This document shows positions 40,696-47,769 of a DNA stretch of 64,000 bases, one piece after another (within the stretch, counting starts at the first letter, position 1; every line of letters begins with the position of its first letter). Location: positions 1 to 64,000 of the forward strand of contig JAFSUG010000030.1 in the NCBI GenBank assembly GCA_017445385.1. Direction: 5' to 3'. The notes under the pieces are model-generated. The model made no database searches. It had not been told where the DNA came from and worked only from the letters and a program-made list of their open reading frames with translations. Origin of the DNA: Oscillospiraceae bacterium (GTDB lineage: Bacteria; Bacillota; Clostridia; Oscillospirales; Oscillospiraceae). The translations under genes and the position numbers were made by a program.

Positions 40696-43191
40696 TTAAA
40701 CTTTTGCGTTCAGTGTCTTTGCTTCAGAGTATTTCTTAATGAACAGCATGTAGATCATCGCGCAGAGGATCGCAAGCGCGGCGATCACGCCGATCACGTT
40801 GCCGTTTCCGGCAAAGAGGTTGCCGAACTGGTTGATCATCAGCGCAACCGCATAGGCAAAGCCGCACTGATAGGCGATTGCGAACCAGGTCCACTTCGCG
40901 CTGTTCATCTCGCGGCGGATTGCGCCGATCGCGGCGAAGCAGGGGGCGCAGAGCAGGTTGAACGCAAGGAACGCATAGCCTGCAACGGGGCTGAACGCCT
41001 GCGCCAGCGACTGGTAAACGGGCAGATCGCCTGCGCCGTAGAGAATGCCCATCGTGCCGACGATGTTCTCTTTCGCAACAAGACCGGTCACGGAAGCAAC
41101 GGTTGCCTGCCAGGTACCGAAGCCGAGCGGCGCGAAGATCCATGCAACCGCCTTGCCGACCGCTGCGAGAATCGAGCGGTCCAGCTCATCTTCCGCCAGC
41201 ATCCGGAAGCCGTCTTCCGCCCAGCCGAAGAAGGAGAGGAACCAAACAACAATCGAGGACAGCAGAATGATCGTGCCTGCCTTCTTGATAAATGCCCAGC
41301 CGCGCTCCCACATCGAGCGGAGCACGTTGCCGAGCGTCGGCCAGTGATATGCCGGCAGCTCCATAACGAACGGAGCGGGTTCACCGGCAAACATCTTCGT
41401 CTTTTTCAGCATCACGCCGGAAGCAATGATCGCCGCCATGCCTACGAAGTAAGCGGAGGTCGCAACCCAAGCCGAGCCGCCGAAGATCGCGCCTGCAATC
41501 ATCGAAATAAACGGCACTTTTGCGCCGCAGGGGATAAAGGTCGTTGTTATGATCGTCATGCGCCGATCGCGTTCGTTTTCAATCGTTCTCGAAGCCATAA
41601 TGCCCGGAACACCGCAGCCGGTGCCGATCAGAATCGGAATGAAGGATTTGCCGGAAAGGCCGAACCGGCGGAACACACGGTCAAGCACGAACGCGATACG
41701 CGCCATGTAGCCGCAAGCCTCCAGGAACGCCAGCAGCAGGAACAGAACGAGCATCTGCGGAACGAAGCCAAGCACCGCGCCAACGCCTGCAACGATACCG
41801 TCCAGGATCAGTCCGCGTACCCAGCCGTCCTCGGAAACACCCAGACCGTCGAGCGCGTAGCCAACCAGAACGGGAACGCCGTTGCACCATACGCCGTAGT
41901 TTGCCGGATCGGGCTCGTCAAAGCCGTTTTCCTCGAAATACGCAACCGCGTCGGTGTAGGTCATCGCGCAGGTCGTCTCCTCGTCGGCATCTTCGGGGAT
42001 CGCGTCATAGTAGACTGTGATCTCGTCTTCTGCCAGCGTTTCCTCGTCCTGAACGATCGCCGTAGCGGAAGCCTCATCCGTCTCAAAAGCCTTCGCTTCT
42101 TCGATCAGCGCGTCGCCGTCGAATTCTTCGTCTTCCGTGTCGATGGTGAAGCCGTATGCGTCAAGCGCGGTTGCCGCGTCGGTGTATTCGCCGGCAGCCT
42201 CTTCATATTCTGCCGCGCCGATGCCGAACAAATGCCAGCCGTCGCCGAACAGACCGTCGTTTGCCCAGTCGGTCGCCGCCGTGCCGACGGTTACCATCGA
42301 AATGTAGTAAACAAGGAACATCACGATTGCAAAGATCGGAAGACCGAGCCAGCGGTTCGTAACGATCTTGTCAATCTTGTCCGAGGTCGTCAGCTTGCCG
42401 GCGGATTTTTTCTTGTAGCAAGCCTTGATGACCGTCGCAATGTAAACGTAACGCTCGCCCGTGATGATGCTTTCCGCATCGTCGTCGAGCTCTTTTTCCG
42501 CGCTTTGAATGTCCTGCTCAATGTGCGCCATCGTCGTGCTGTCAATCTTGAGCTGCGAAAGCACCTTGTCGTCGCGCTCAAAGATCTTGATCGCGTACCA
42601 GCGCTGCTGCTCTTCGGGCAGTCCGTGAACAACGGCTTCCTCAATGTGGGCAAGCGCGTGCTCAACCGGACCGGAGAAGGTGTGCTGCGGAACGGTCTTG
42701 CCGTTGCGCGCGGCTTCGATCGTCGCTTCCGCCGCTTCGCTTACGCCTTCGCCCTTCAAAGCCGAAATCTCAACCACCTTGCAGCCGAGCTGCTGGGAAA
42801 GCGCGTCAATGTTGATCTTGTCGCCGTTTTTGCGAACAACGTCCATCATGTTGATCGCAACAACAACCGGAATGCCAAGCTCCGTGAGCTGCGTGGTCAG
42901 ATAGAGGTTGCGCTCTAAGTTCGTGCCGTCAATGATGTTGAGAATCGCGTCCGGGCGCTCGCCGATCAGATAGTTTCTCGCAACAACTTCCTCCGGCGTG
43001 TAAGGGGAGAGGGAGTAGATGCCCGGCAGGTCGGTCACAACGACGCCGTCATGCTTTTTCAGCTTGCCTTCCTTTTTCTCCACAGTAACGCCCGGCCAGT
43101 TGCCAACGAACTGGTTGGATCCGGTCAGCGCGTTGAACAGCGTTGTTTTGCCGCTGTTCGGGTTGCCCGCAAGGGCAATTTTCAAATCCAT
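40696..43191 (-). CDS. feoB: Ferrous iron transporter FeoB
   Basis: 831-aa Fe(II) uptake protein. The N-terminal G domain has GNPNSGKT (9-16), DLPG (54-57) and NMMD (114-117), followed by a helical GDI domain (to about 265) and the membrane core from about 283 with the two Gate regions. Between the first and second membrane segments (about 323-442) it carries an unusually long acidic insert rich in Glu, Asp and Ala that should face the outside. ATG 43191 follows CAGGAGGAG; the frame stays open upstream but without a ribosome-binding site. Confidence 0.95.
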   Translation of the reverse strand: MDLKIALAGNPNSGKTTLFNALTGSNQFVGNWPGVTVEKKEGKLKKHDGVVVTDLPGIYSLSPYTPEEVVARNYLIGERPDAILNIIDGTNLERNLYLTTQLTELGIPVVVAINMMDVVRKNGDKINIDALSQQLGCKVVEISALKGEGVSEAAEATIEAARNGKTVPQHTFSGPVEHALAHIEEAVVHGLPEEQQRWYAIKIFERDDKVLSQLKIDSTTMAHIEQDIQSAEKELDDDAESIITGERYVYIATVIKACYKKKSAGKLTTSDKIDKIVTNRWLGLPIFAIVMFLVYYISMVTVGTAATDWANDGLFGDGWHLFGIGAAEYEEAAGEYTDAATALDAYGFTIDTEDEEFDGDALIEEAKAFETDEASATAIVQDEETLAEDEITVYYDAIPEDADEETTCAMTYTDAVAYFEENGFDEPDPANYGVWCNGVPVLVGYALDGLGVSEDGWVRGLILDGIVAGVGAVLGFVPQMLVLFLLLAFLEACGYMARIAFVLDRVFRRFGLSGKSFIPILIGTGCGVPGIMASRTIENERDRRMTIITTTFIPCGAKVPFISMIAGAIFGGSAWVATSAYFVGMAAIIASGVMLKKTKMFAGEPAPFVMELPAYHWPTLGNVLRSMWERGWAFIKKAGTIILLSSIVVWFLSFFGWAEDGFRMLAEDELDRSILAAVGKAVAWIFAPLGFGTWQATVASVTGLVAKENIVGTMGILYGAGDLPVYQSLAQAFSPVAGYAFLAFNLLCAPCFAAIGAIRREMNSAKWTWFAIAYQCGFAYAVALMINQFGNLFAGNGNVIGVIAALAILCAMIYMLFIKKYSEAKTLNAKV

Positions 43192-43219
43192 ATCGTTCTC
43201 CTCCTGTAAATTCCTGTAA

Positions 43220-43233
43220 TTAGCATCGGCTAA
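43220..43233. promoter_or_regulatory. Palindrome before feoB, putative metal-regulator site
   Basis: TTAGCATCGGCTAA has perfect TTAGC/GCTAA arms. It resembles the two palindromes at the operon promoter, and lies in the 85-base gap between feoA2 and feoB. Confidence 0.45.
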
Positions 43234-43276
43234 CAAATTGCTTGAAAGAATCGGGGCGTCTGCCCCGTGGGTTCTT

Positions 43277-43498
43277 TTACTGTACTTCCACCATTTCCGC
43301 GTCCGCTTTGCGGATGGAAAGCTCATAGCCGCGCACGGTAATCTCAATCGGATCGCCCAGCGGCGCAACCTTGCGAACGTAAATGCTTACGCCCTTGGTC
43401 AGCCCCATGTCCATAATGCGGCGTTTGATCGCGCCTTCGCCGTGCAGCTTCACGATCGTAACGGTTTCGCCGATCTTTGCGTCTTTCAGTGTTTTCAT
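43277..43498 (-). CDS. feoA: FeoA domain protein 2
   Basis: 73-aa SH3-like FeoA protein: LKDAKIGETVTI, the RRIMDMGLTKG segment (about 26-36) and an EITVRGYELSIR strand. FeoA helps FeoB-dependent Fe(II) uptake, probably by binding it. Second of two feoA copies, 12 bases after the first, with AAGGAGAG as ribosome-binding site. Confidence 0.92.
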   Translation of the reverse strand: MKTLKDAKIGETVTIVKLHGEGAIKRRIMDMGLTKGVSIYVRKVAPLGDPIEITVRGYELSIRKADAEMVEVQ

Positions 43499-43510
43499 CG
43501 CTTTCTCTCC

Positions 43511-43723
43511 TTACACCATGATTTTGCGCGCCATCGCCTCATCGATCGCAACGCGCGATTCCTTAACGCGCACGATCAGATTTTCGCCGAGCCTGCTCAC
43601 AATGCAAACAGTCCCGCCCACAACGAAGCCGAGATCTTCCAAATGCTTTTTGGCTTCTGGGCTTCCGCCGATTCGCCGGATGATGGCTTCTTCTCCGGGT
43701 TCGGCAAAATTCAGCGGCATCAT
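43511..43723 (-). CDS. feoA: FeoA domain protein 1
   Basis: 70-aa FeoA protein, divergent from its neighbour: KKHLEDLGFVVGGTV corresponds to the conserved MxxxGFxxG segment, and VRVKESRVAIDEAMARKI to the last strand and helix. First gene of the operon feoA-feoA-feoB-Cys peptide-HMA. Two adjacent ATG codons (43723, 43720) are possible starts. Confidence 0.9.
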   Translation of the reverse strand: MMPLNFAEPGEEAIIRRIGGSPEAKKHLEDLGFVVGGTVCIVSRLGENLIVRVKESRVAIDEAMARKIMV

Positions 43724-43756
43724 AATCTATCGCTCCCTCCGAGACTACTGCGCATA

Positions 43757-43806
43757 TAGTTATCATATGCTAACAACAGTATAGTTACCTTGCGCTAACT
43801 TGTCAA
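43757..43806 (-). promoter_or_regulatory. feo operon promoter with two palindromic operators
   Basis: On the minus strand, TTGACA (43801-43806), 17-bp gap, TATACT (43778-43783). One palindrome with AGTTA/TAACT ends fills the gap exactly (43783-43800). A second (GTTA-TCATATGC-TAAC core, 43757-43774) sits at the transcription start. The arms GTTAG/CTAAC resemble DtxR/IdeR-type iron-repressor sites more than Fur boxes. Confidence 0.7.
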
Positions 43807-43887
43807 GCGCTTTGCGCAAAAAAAGTCAAATAAAATCGCGTTGCACCTGCCTTATCTTTATGCACATATTGCATAAAAAATGCCGCA

Positions 43888-44340
43888 CCGCAAATATCGC
43901 CCCCTGCGGGGGAGATGTCGGCGCAGCCGACAGAGGGGGAAATCAATTGACAGTTGCCAATGGAAAATGAAAAATGAACCTTACCCGAAAGCCGATCCCG
44001 TGCAATAGCAAACGAATTTTCCATTCTCCACTATCAATATGCACCGAACCGCCAACCACGCCGTAGGGCGGCATGCCCTCATGCCGCCGAAAAAAGCTTC
44101 CCATTGAGGGGAAGCTGTCGCCAAAGGCGACTGATGAGGTGGAAAGCAATTGAGAATTGAAATTGCGCCGCAAATATCGCCCCCTGCGGGGGAGATGTCG
44201 GCGCAGCCGACAGAGGGGGGAAATCAATTGACAGTTGCCAATGGAAAATGAAAAATGAACCTTACCCGAAAGCCGATCCCATGCCGCCGAAAAAAACAAA
44301 TTTTCCATTCTCCATTATCAATATACAATGCACCCCAAAA
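43888..44340. repeat. Repeat island 2: families A, B and C
   Basis: The 665-base gap between feo and rplA holds no gene. It has family A elements at 43892-43942 and 44172-44223, a half C element at 44061-44089 and a variant B at 44095-44150. Segments 43888-44002 and 44168-44283 are near copies, including the filler that reads ACCTTACCCGAAAGCCGATC. The same filler recurs at about 53436. Confidence 0.85.
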
Positions 44341-44345
44341 CACAA

Positions 44346-44382
44346 AAAAGCTTCCGCAGAACAGATCTGCGGAAGCTTTTTG
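44346..44382 (-). terminator. Terminator of the rplK-rplA transcript
   Basis: AAAAAGCTTCCGCAG and CTGCGGAAGCTTTTT form a perfect stem seven bases past the rplA stop. Confidence 0.93.
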
Positions 44383-44388
44383 GAAAAC

Positions 44389-45078
44389 TCAATACTTGTT
44401 GGTGTTCACCTTGATGCCGGGGCCCATCGTGGAAGCCACGGTGCAGCTGCGGAGGTACTGACCTTTCGCTGCTGCGGGCTTTGCCTTCACAACTGCGCCG
44501 AGCAGAGCGTCGAAGTTCTCCTGGAGCTTTTCAGCGCCGAAGGAAGCCTTGCCGATCGGGCAGTGGATGATGTTGGTCTTGTCGAGACGGTACTCGATCT
44601 TACCGGCTTTGATTTCGGTAACGGCGGCGGTCACGTTCGGGGTGACGGTGCCGGCCTTGGGGGAGGGCATTAAGCCCTTCGGGCCGAGGACTTTACCGAG
44701 ACGGCCGACAACACCCATCATGTCGGGCGTTGCAACAACAACGTCAAAGTCGAACCAGTTTTCCTTGGTGATCTTCTCAACCAGCTCCATGCCGCCGGCG
44801 TAATCTGCGCCTGCTGCGAGAGCTTCATCGAGCTTTGCGTCCTTCGCAAAAACGAGGACTTTGCGGGTCTTGCCGGTGCCGTTCGGAAGAACGATCGCAC
44901 CGCGGACCTGCTGGTCGGCGTGACGGGAGTCGACACCCAGACGGATGTGCGCTTCGATGGTCTCGTCGAACTTAGCGGTAGCGGACTTGACGACCAGCGC
45001 CATAGCCTCTGCAACTTCATACTGCGTGCTGTGATCAATCAGCTTCGCATTATCTTGATATTTTTTACCTCTGAACAA
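44389..45078 (-). CDS. rplA: 50S ribosomal protein L1
   Basis: 229-aa L1 with the usual landmarks: [12 protein letters not shown] near the N-terminus, [25 protein letters not shown], and [13 protein letters not shown]. It binds 23S rRNA at the L1 stalk and can repress its own operon. The start appears to be TTG at 45078, eight bases after GGAGG; no ATG lies in the right place. Last gene of rpmG-secE-nusG-rplK-rplA. The next genes of the usual cluster (rplJ, rplL, rpoB) do not follow, since a repeat island and the feo operon come instead. Confidence 0.97.
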   Translation of the reverse strand: MFRGKKYQDNAKLIDHSTQYEVAEAMALVVKSATAKFDETIEAHIRLGVDSRHADQQVRGAIVLPNGTGKTRKVLVFAKDAKLDEALAAGADYAGGMELVEKITKENWFDFDVVVATPDMMGVVGRLGKVLGPKGLMPSPKAGTVTPNVTAAVTEIKAGKIEYRLDKTNIIHCPIGKASFGAEKLQENFDALLGAVVKAKPAAAKGQYLRSCTVASTMGPGIKVNTNKY

Positions 45079-45163
45079 TGTAATATCCTCCTTAGTGGTA
45101 TTCGGAATAATCCTCCCACATATTTGTGAGGAACCGGCAGTTTATCCGGCGTCCCTCGGTTAG

Positions 45164-45589
45164 TTAGTCAACAACAGTGATGCCCATCGAGCGGCAGGTG
45201 CCTGCTACCTGGCGCATAGCGGCCTCGATGGTAGCGGCGGTCAGGTCGGGCATTTTGCGCTCGGCGATTTCGCGAACCTGCGCGGAAGTGATGGTAGCGA
45301 CCTTGTTCTTGTTGGGTTCGCCGGAACCCTTCTCAATGCCGATGGCCTTGAGGATCAGGGTCGGGGTCGGGGGCGTCTTGGTAACGAACGAGAAGCTGCG
45401 GTCAGCGTAAACCGTGATAACAACGGGGATCTTGAAGCCGACCTGATCCTTCGTGCGCTCGTTGAATTCCTTGATAAACTGGGCGATGTTCACGCCGTGC
45501 TGGCCGAGAGCCGGACCGACGGGAGGCGAAGCAGTCGCCTTAGCCGCGGGAATTTGAAGTTTGATATAACCTGTAACTTTCTGTGCCAT
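45164..45589 (-). CDS. rplK: 50S ribosomal protein L11
   Basis: 141-aa L11: [31 protein letters not shown] in pieces at the N-terminus (the [10 protein letters not shown] motif is diagnostic) and GTCRSMGI at the end. It forms the base of the GTPase stalk and is needed for the stringent response. ATG 45589 follows CTTAGGAGGTGC. It lies 85 bases before rplA. Confidence 0.97.
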   Translation of the reverse strand: MAQKVTGYIKLQIPAAKATASPPVGPALGQHGVNIAQFIKEFNERTKDQVGFKIPVVITVYADRSFSFVTKTPPTPTLILKAIGIEKGSGEPNKNKVATITSAQVREIAERKMPDLTAATIEAAMRQVAGTCRSMGITVVD

Positions 45590-45643
45590 GAAAAGCACCT
45601 CCTAAGAAAATGTGGTAATTCGGCGGAGTAAAACTCCTCCCAC

Positions 45644-46177
45644 TTACGCTTCGATCAGTTCCACCTGATCAAGCTCAAGCTCGGCGGGCGTTTCGCGTCC
45701 GAACATGGAAACGATAACGCGGACCTTGTTTTTCTCCAGATCGATCATTTCAACAACGCCGCTGAAGGAAGTCAGCGGACCGTCGGTGATCTTCACATGG
45801 TCGCCAACGGCATAATCCACAACGATCTCGTGTTTTTCCATGCCGAGCTTCTGGATCTCCTCGTCGGTGAGGGGCGTTGCCTTCGTGTTGGAATCCACGA
45901 AACCGACAAAGCCGATCACGCCGCGGATGTTACGGACGATGTACCAGGACTCGTCCGTCATAACCATTTTTACGAGAACGTAGCTGGGGAAGACCTTTCT
46001 CTCATAGACCTTGGGACCGTTGTCGGTCATTTCGGTCACGGTTTCCATCGGGATGGAAACGGCGAGGATCACGTCTTCGAGATGGCGGTTCTCAATGGTC
46101 TTTTCGATCGTGGCTTTTACGGTGTTCTCATACCCGGAATAGGTCTGAACAACGTACCAGTTCGCAGTTTCTGCCAT
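45644..46177 (-). CDS. nusG: Transcription factor NusG
   Basis: 177-aa NusG: NGN domain starting WYVVQTYSGYE, FPSYVLVKM and VIGFVG segments, then a KOW domain (GDHVKITDGPLTSFSGVVEMID, in pieces). It controls RNA polymerase pausing and links it to Rho or the ribosome. Starts four bases after secE. Confidence 0.97.
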   Translation of the reverse strand: MAETANWYVVQTYSGYENTVKATIEKTIENRHLEDVILAVSIPMETVTEMTDNGPKVYERKVFPSYVLVKMVMTDESWYIVRNIRGVIGFVGFVDSNTKATPLTDEEIQKLGMEKHEIVVDYAVGDHVKITDGPLTSFSGVVEMIDLEKNKVRVIVSMFGRETPAELELDQVELIEA

Positions 46178-46181
46178 GGCG

Positions 46182-46415
46182 TTAACCCTTCAGCAGATTC
46201 ACCAGCGCAACGATACCCTGATAGAGGTAGCCGGCGCCCTGGTCAAACAACCAGATCACAACACCGATGATCACCGAGCAAACGATGACGATAAGCGTGT
46301 TTTTCAGAACCTGCTTTTTGCTGGGCCAAACGACCTTTTTCAGCTCGCTCCGCATTTCGCGGAACCAGCGGGCAATGCGCGTGAAAATAGATTCTTTTTT
46401 CTTTGCGTCTGCCAT
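46182..46415 (-). CDS. secE: Preprotein translocase subunit SecE
   Basis: 77-aa single-helix SecE. An amphipathic stretch RIARWFREMRSELKKVVWPSKKQ (in pieces) leads into one membrane helix (about 35-60). The VVWPSKKQ motif is diagnostic. Essential part of the SecYEG channel. Between rpmG and nusG, the standard order. Confidence 0.96.
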   Translation of the reverse strand: MADAKKKESIFTRIARWFREMRSELKKVVWPSKKQVLKNTLIVIVCSVIIGVVIWLFDQGAGYLYQGIVALVNLLKG

Positions 46416-46445
46416 TCAACTCACCCTTTCTTGCAGTGTTGCTGC

Positions 46446-46595
46446 TTACTTCGTCTCGTTATGAACCGTGTGCTTCCGGCAGAACCGGCAGTACTTCTTC
46501 ATTTCCAGACGGTCGGGATCGTTTTTCTTGTTTTTGATGGTATCGTAGTTTCTCTGTTTGCATTCGCTGCAACGCAATGTGATCTTGACTCGCAT
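46446..46595 (-). CDS. rpmG: 50S ribosomal protein L33
   Basis: 49-aa L33 with both CxxC pairs (CSECK and CRFCRK), so it is the zinc-binding form. ATG 46595 follows AAGGAGGTGCC. First gene of the rpmG-secE-nusG-rplK-rplA transcript. Confidence 0.96.
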   Translation of the reverse strand: MRVKITLRCSECKQRNYDTIKNKKNDPDRLEMKKYCRFCRKHTVHNETK

Positions 46596-46732
46596 ATTCG
46601 GCACCTCCTTAAATATTGCCTCCCTGTATCCCTGCGGCTCATAAAAATTTAGCATTGGCGCGGAAACTACTTCGCGCGATCGCAAGGTGAAAATGGGCAC
46701 AAAAAAGAAACCCCAATTTCACAGGTAGAGCC

Positions 46733-46762
46733 ATTCTATCACAAAGCAAGTCCATTCGTCAA
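46733..46762 (-). promoter_or_regulatory. Promoter of rpmG-secE-nusG-rplK-rplA
   Basis: On the minus strand, TTGACG (46757-46762), 18-bp gap, TAGAAT (46733-46738). It gives a leader of about 130 bases. Confidence 0.6.
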
Positions 46763-46779
46763 CACTTTTTTCTATTATT

Positions 46780-46807
46780 TTGCAATTCACCGGAACTATG
46801 CTATAAT
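46780..46807 (+). promoter_or_regulatory. Orphan promoter pointing into repeat island 3
   Basis: TTGCAA (46780-46785), 16-bp gap, perfect TATAAT (46802-46807). A GAAGAGATG stretch follows, but the reading frames run straight into a family A repeat at 46859, so no intact gene is served. Confidence 0.5.
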
Positions 46808-46858
46808 AACGCCAAAGAAGAGATGATCGTGAAAAATGAAGTGGTTTGCCATGCACCC

Positions 46859-47373
46859 GAAATATCGCCCCCCCTGCGGAGGAGATGTCGGCGCAGCCGA
46901 CAGAGGGGGGAGAAAGCAATTGAGAAATGAAAATCCTCCCCAATATCGCCCCCTGCGGGGGAGATGTCGGCGCAGCCGACAGAGGGGGGAAAACCAATTG
47001 TCCATTGCACCGTCCGTAGGGGCGATCATTGATCGCCCGAAATGCACCGCACTATCAACCACGCCGTAGGGCATCATGCCCTTATGCCGCCGAAAAAAAC
47101 AACGTTCCATTATCAATTATCCATTGCACCGCCCGTAGGGGCGATCATTGATCGCCCGAAATGCACCGCACCATCAACCACGCCGTAGGGCGGCATGCCC
47201 CCATGCCGCCGAAAACGCATTCCCCTTGAGAATCGCACCCCCAAAAGGCGCCCCTTGAGAGGGGAGCTGTCGGCGCAGCCGACTGAGGGGTAGACAATAA
47301 TTGAGAATTGAAATTGCGCCCCAAATATCGCCCACTGCGGGGGAGCTGTCGGCGCAGCCGACAGAGGGGGGAA
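46859..47373. repeat. Repeat island 3: families A, B and C
   Basis: The 820-base gap 46596-47415 holds two promoters and this island. It contains A elements at 46859-46911, 46941-46991 and 47323-47373, C elements at 46995-47092 and 47121-47211, and a B element at 47247-47293. The B copy has A's inner stem, and the last A copy has B-like GAGCTGTC, so mixed forms exist. No protein-coding gene is visible. Confidence 0.85.
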
Positions 47374-47415
47374 CGCAAAAAAAGAAACCCGTTGGATTAC
47401 ATCGTCCAATGGGTT

Positions 47416-47634
47416 TTATAATGCCTGGTCGTTCTCGCTCGGAACGTATCGTAATATATCAGCAACGTCGCATCGTAAAATACGGCATAGATCGTTAATT
47501 GTCGTTGTGCTGATTGGCTTATTTTTGCGCAGGCGGTCAATCGTGGAGCTGGAAATGCGATACCGGCTGATCAGTGTATACGTCGTTTCGCCGGATGCGC
47601 GCAGCGTTCCCCAAAACGGCTCATAAGAAATCAT
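47416..47634 (-). CDS. Small XRE/Cro-type HTH regulator
   Basis: 72-aa single-domain helix-turn-helix protein: TLISRYRISSSTIDRLRKNKPISTTTINDLCRILRC in pieces gives the two DNA-binding helices and the third contact helix of the Cro/XRE fold, plus the typical DVADILRYVP end. It is divergent from the C39-like/dockerin gene. A 22-bp palindrome sits inside that gene's promoter, about 62 bases upstream of this start, and is the likely binding site. Confidence 0.88.
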   Translation of the reverse strand: MISYEPFWGTLRASGETTYTLISRYRISSSTIDRLRKNKPISTTTINDLCRILRCDVADILRYVPSENDQAL

Positions 47635-47690
47635 ATTCGTCAGCCCCCTGTCATTCTACTATAAACAGATCATAAACAGAGGATTTCCAC

Positions 47691-47719
47691 TTGACTATAG
47701 TCGTTAAACCGACTATAAT
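47691..47719 (+). promoter_or_regulatory. Promoter with embedded operator palindrome
   Basis: TTGACT (47691-47696), 17-bp gap, TATAAT (47714-47719). A 22-bp palindrome with arms TATAGTCG and CGACTATA (47696-47717) spans the gap and both box edges. Two direct copies of ATAAACAGA (47661-47669, 47672-47680) lie nearby. Likely target of the divergent XRE protein. Confidence 0.78.
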
Positions 47720-47769
47720 TTCATTTTAGCAGGAAAACAATAAAAAAACCATCAAACAGGAGGTAACCT

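Noticed and set aside
40378-42918. 846-codon + strand frame opposite feoB
   Set aside because: It covers most of feoB and two further small genes in antisense. It has no promoter or ribosome-binding site, and no motifs.
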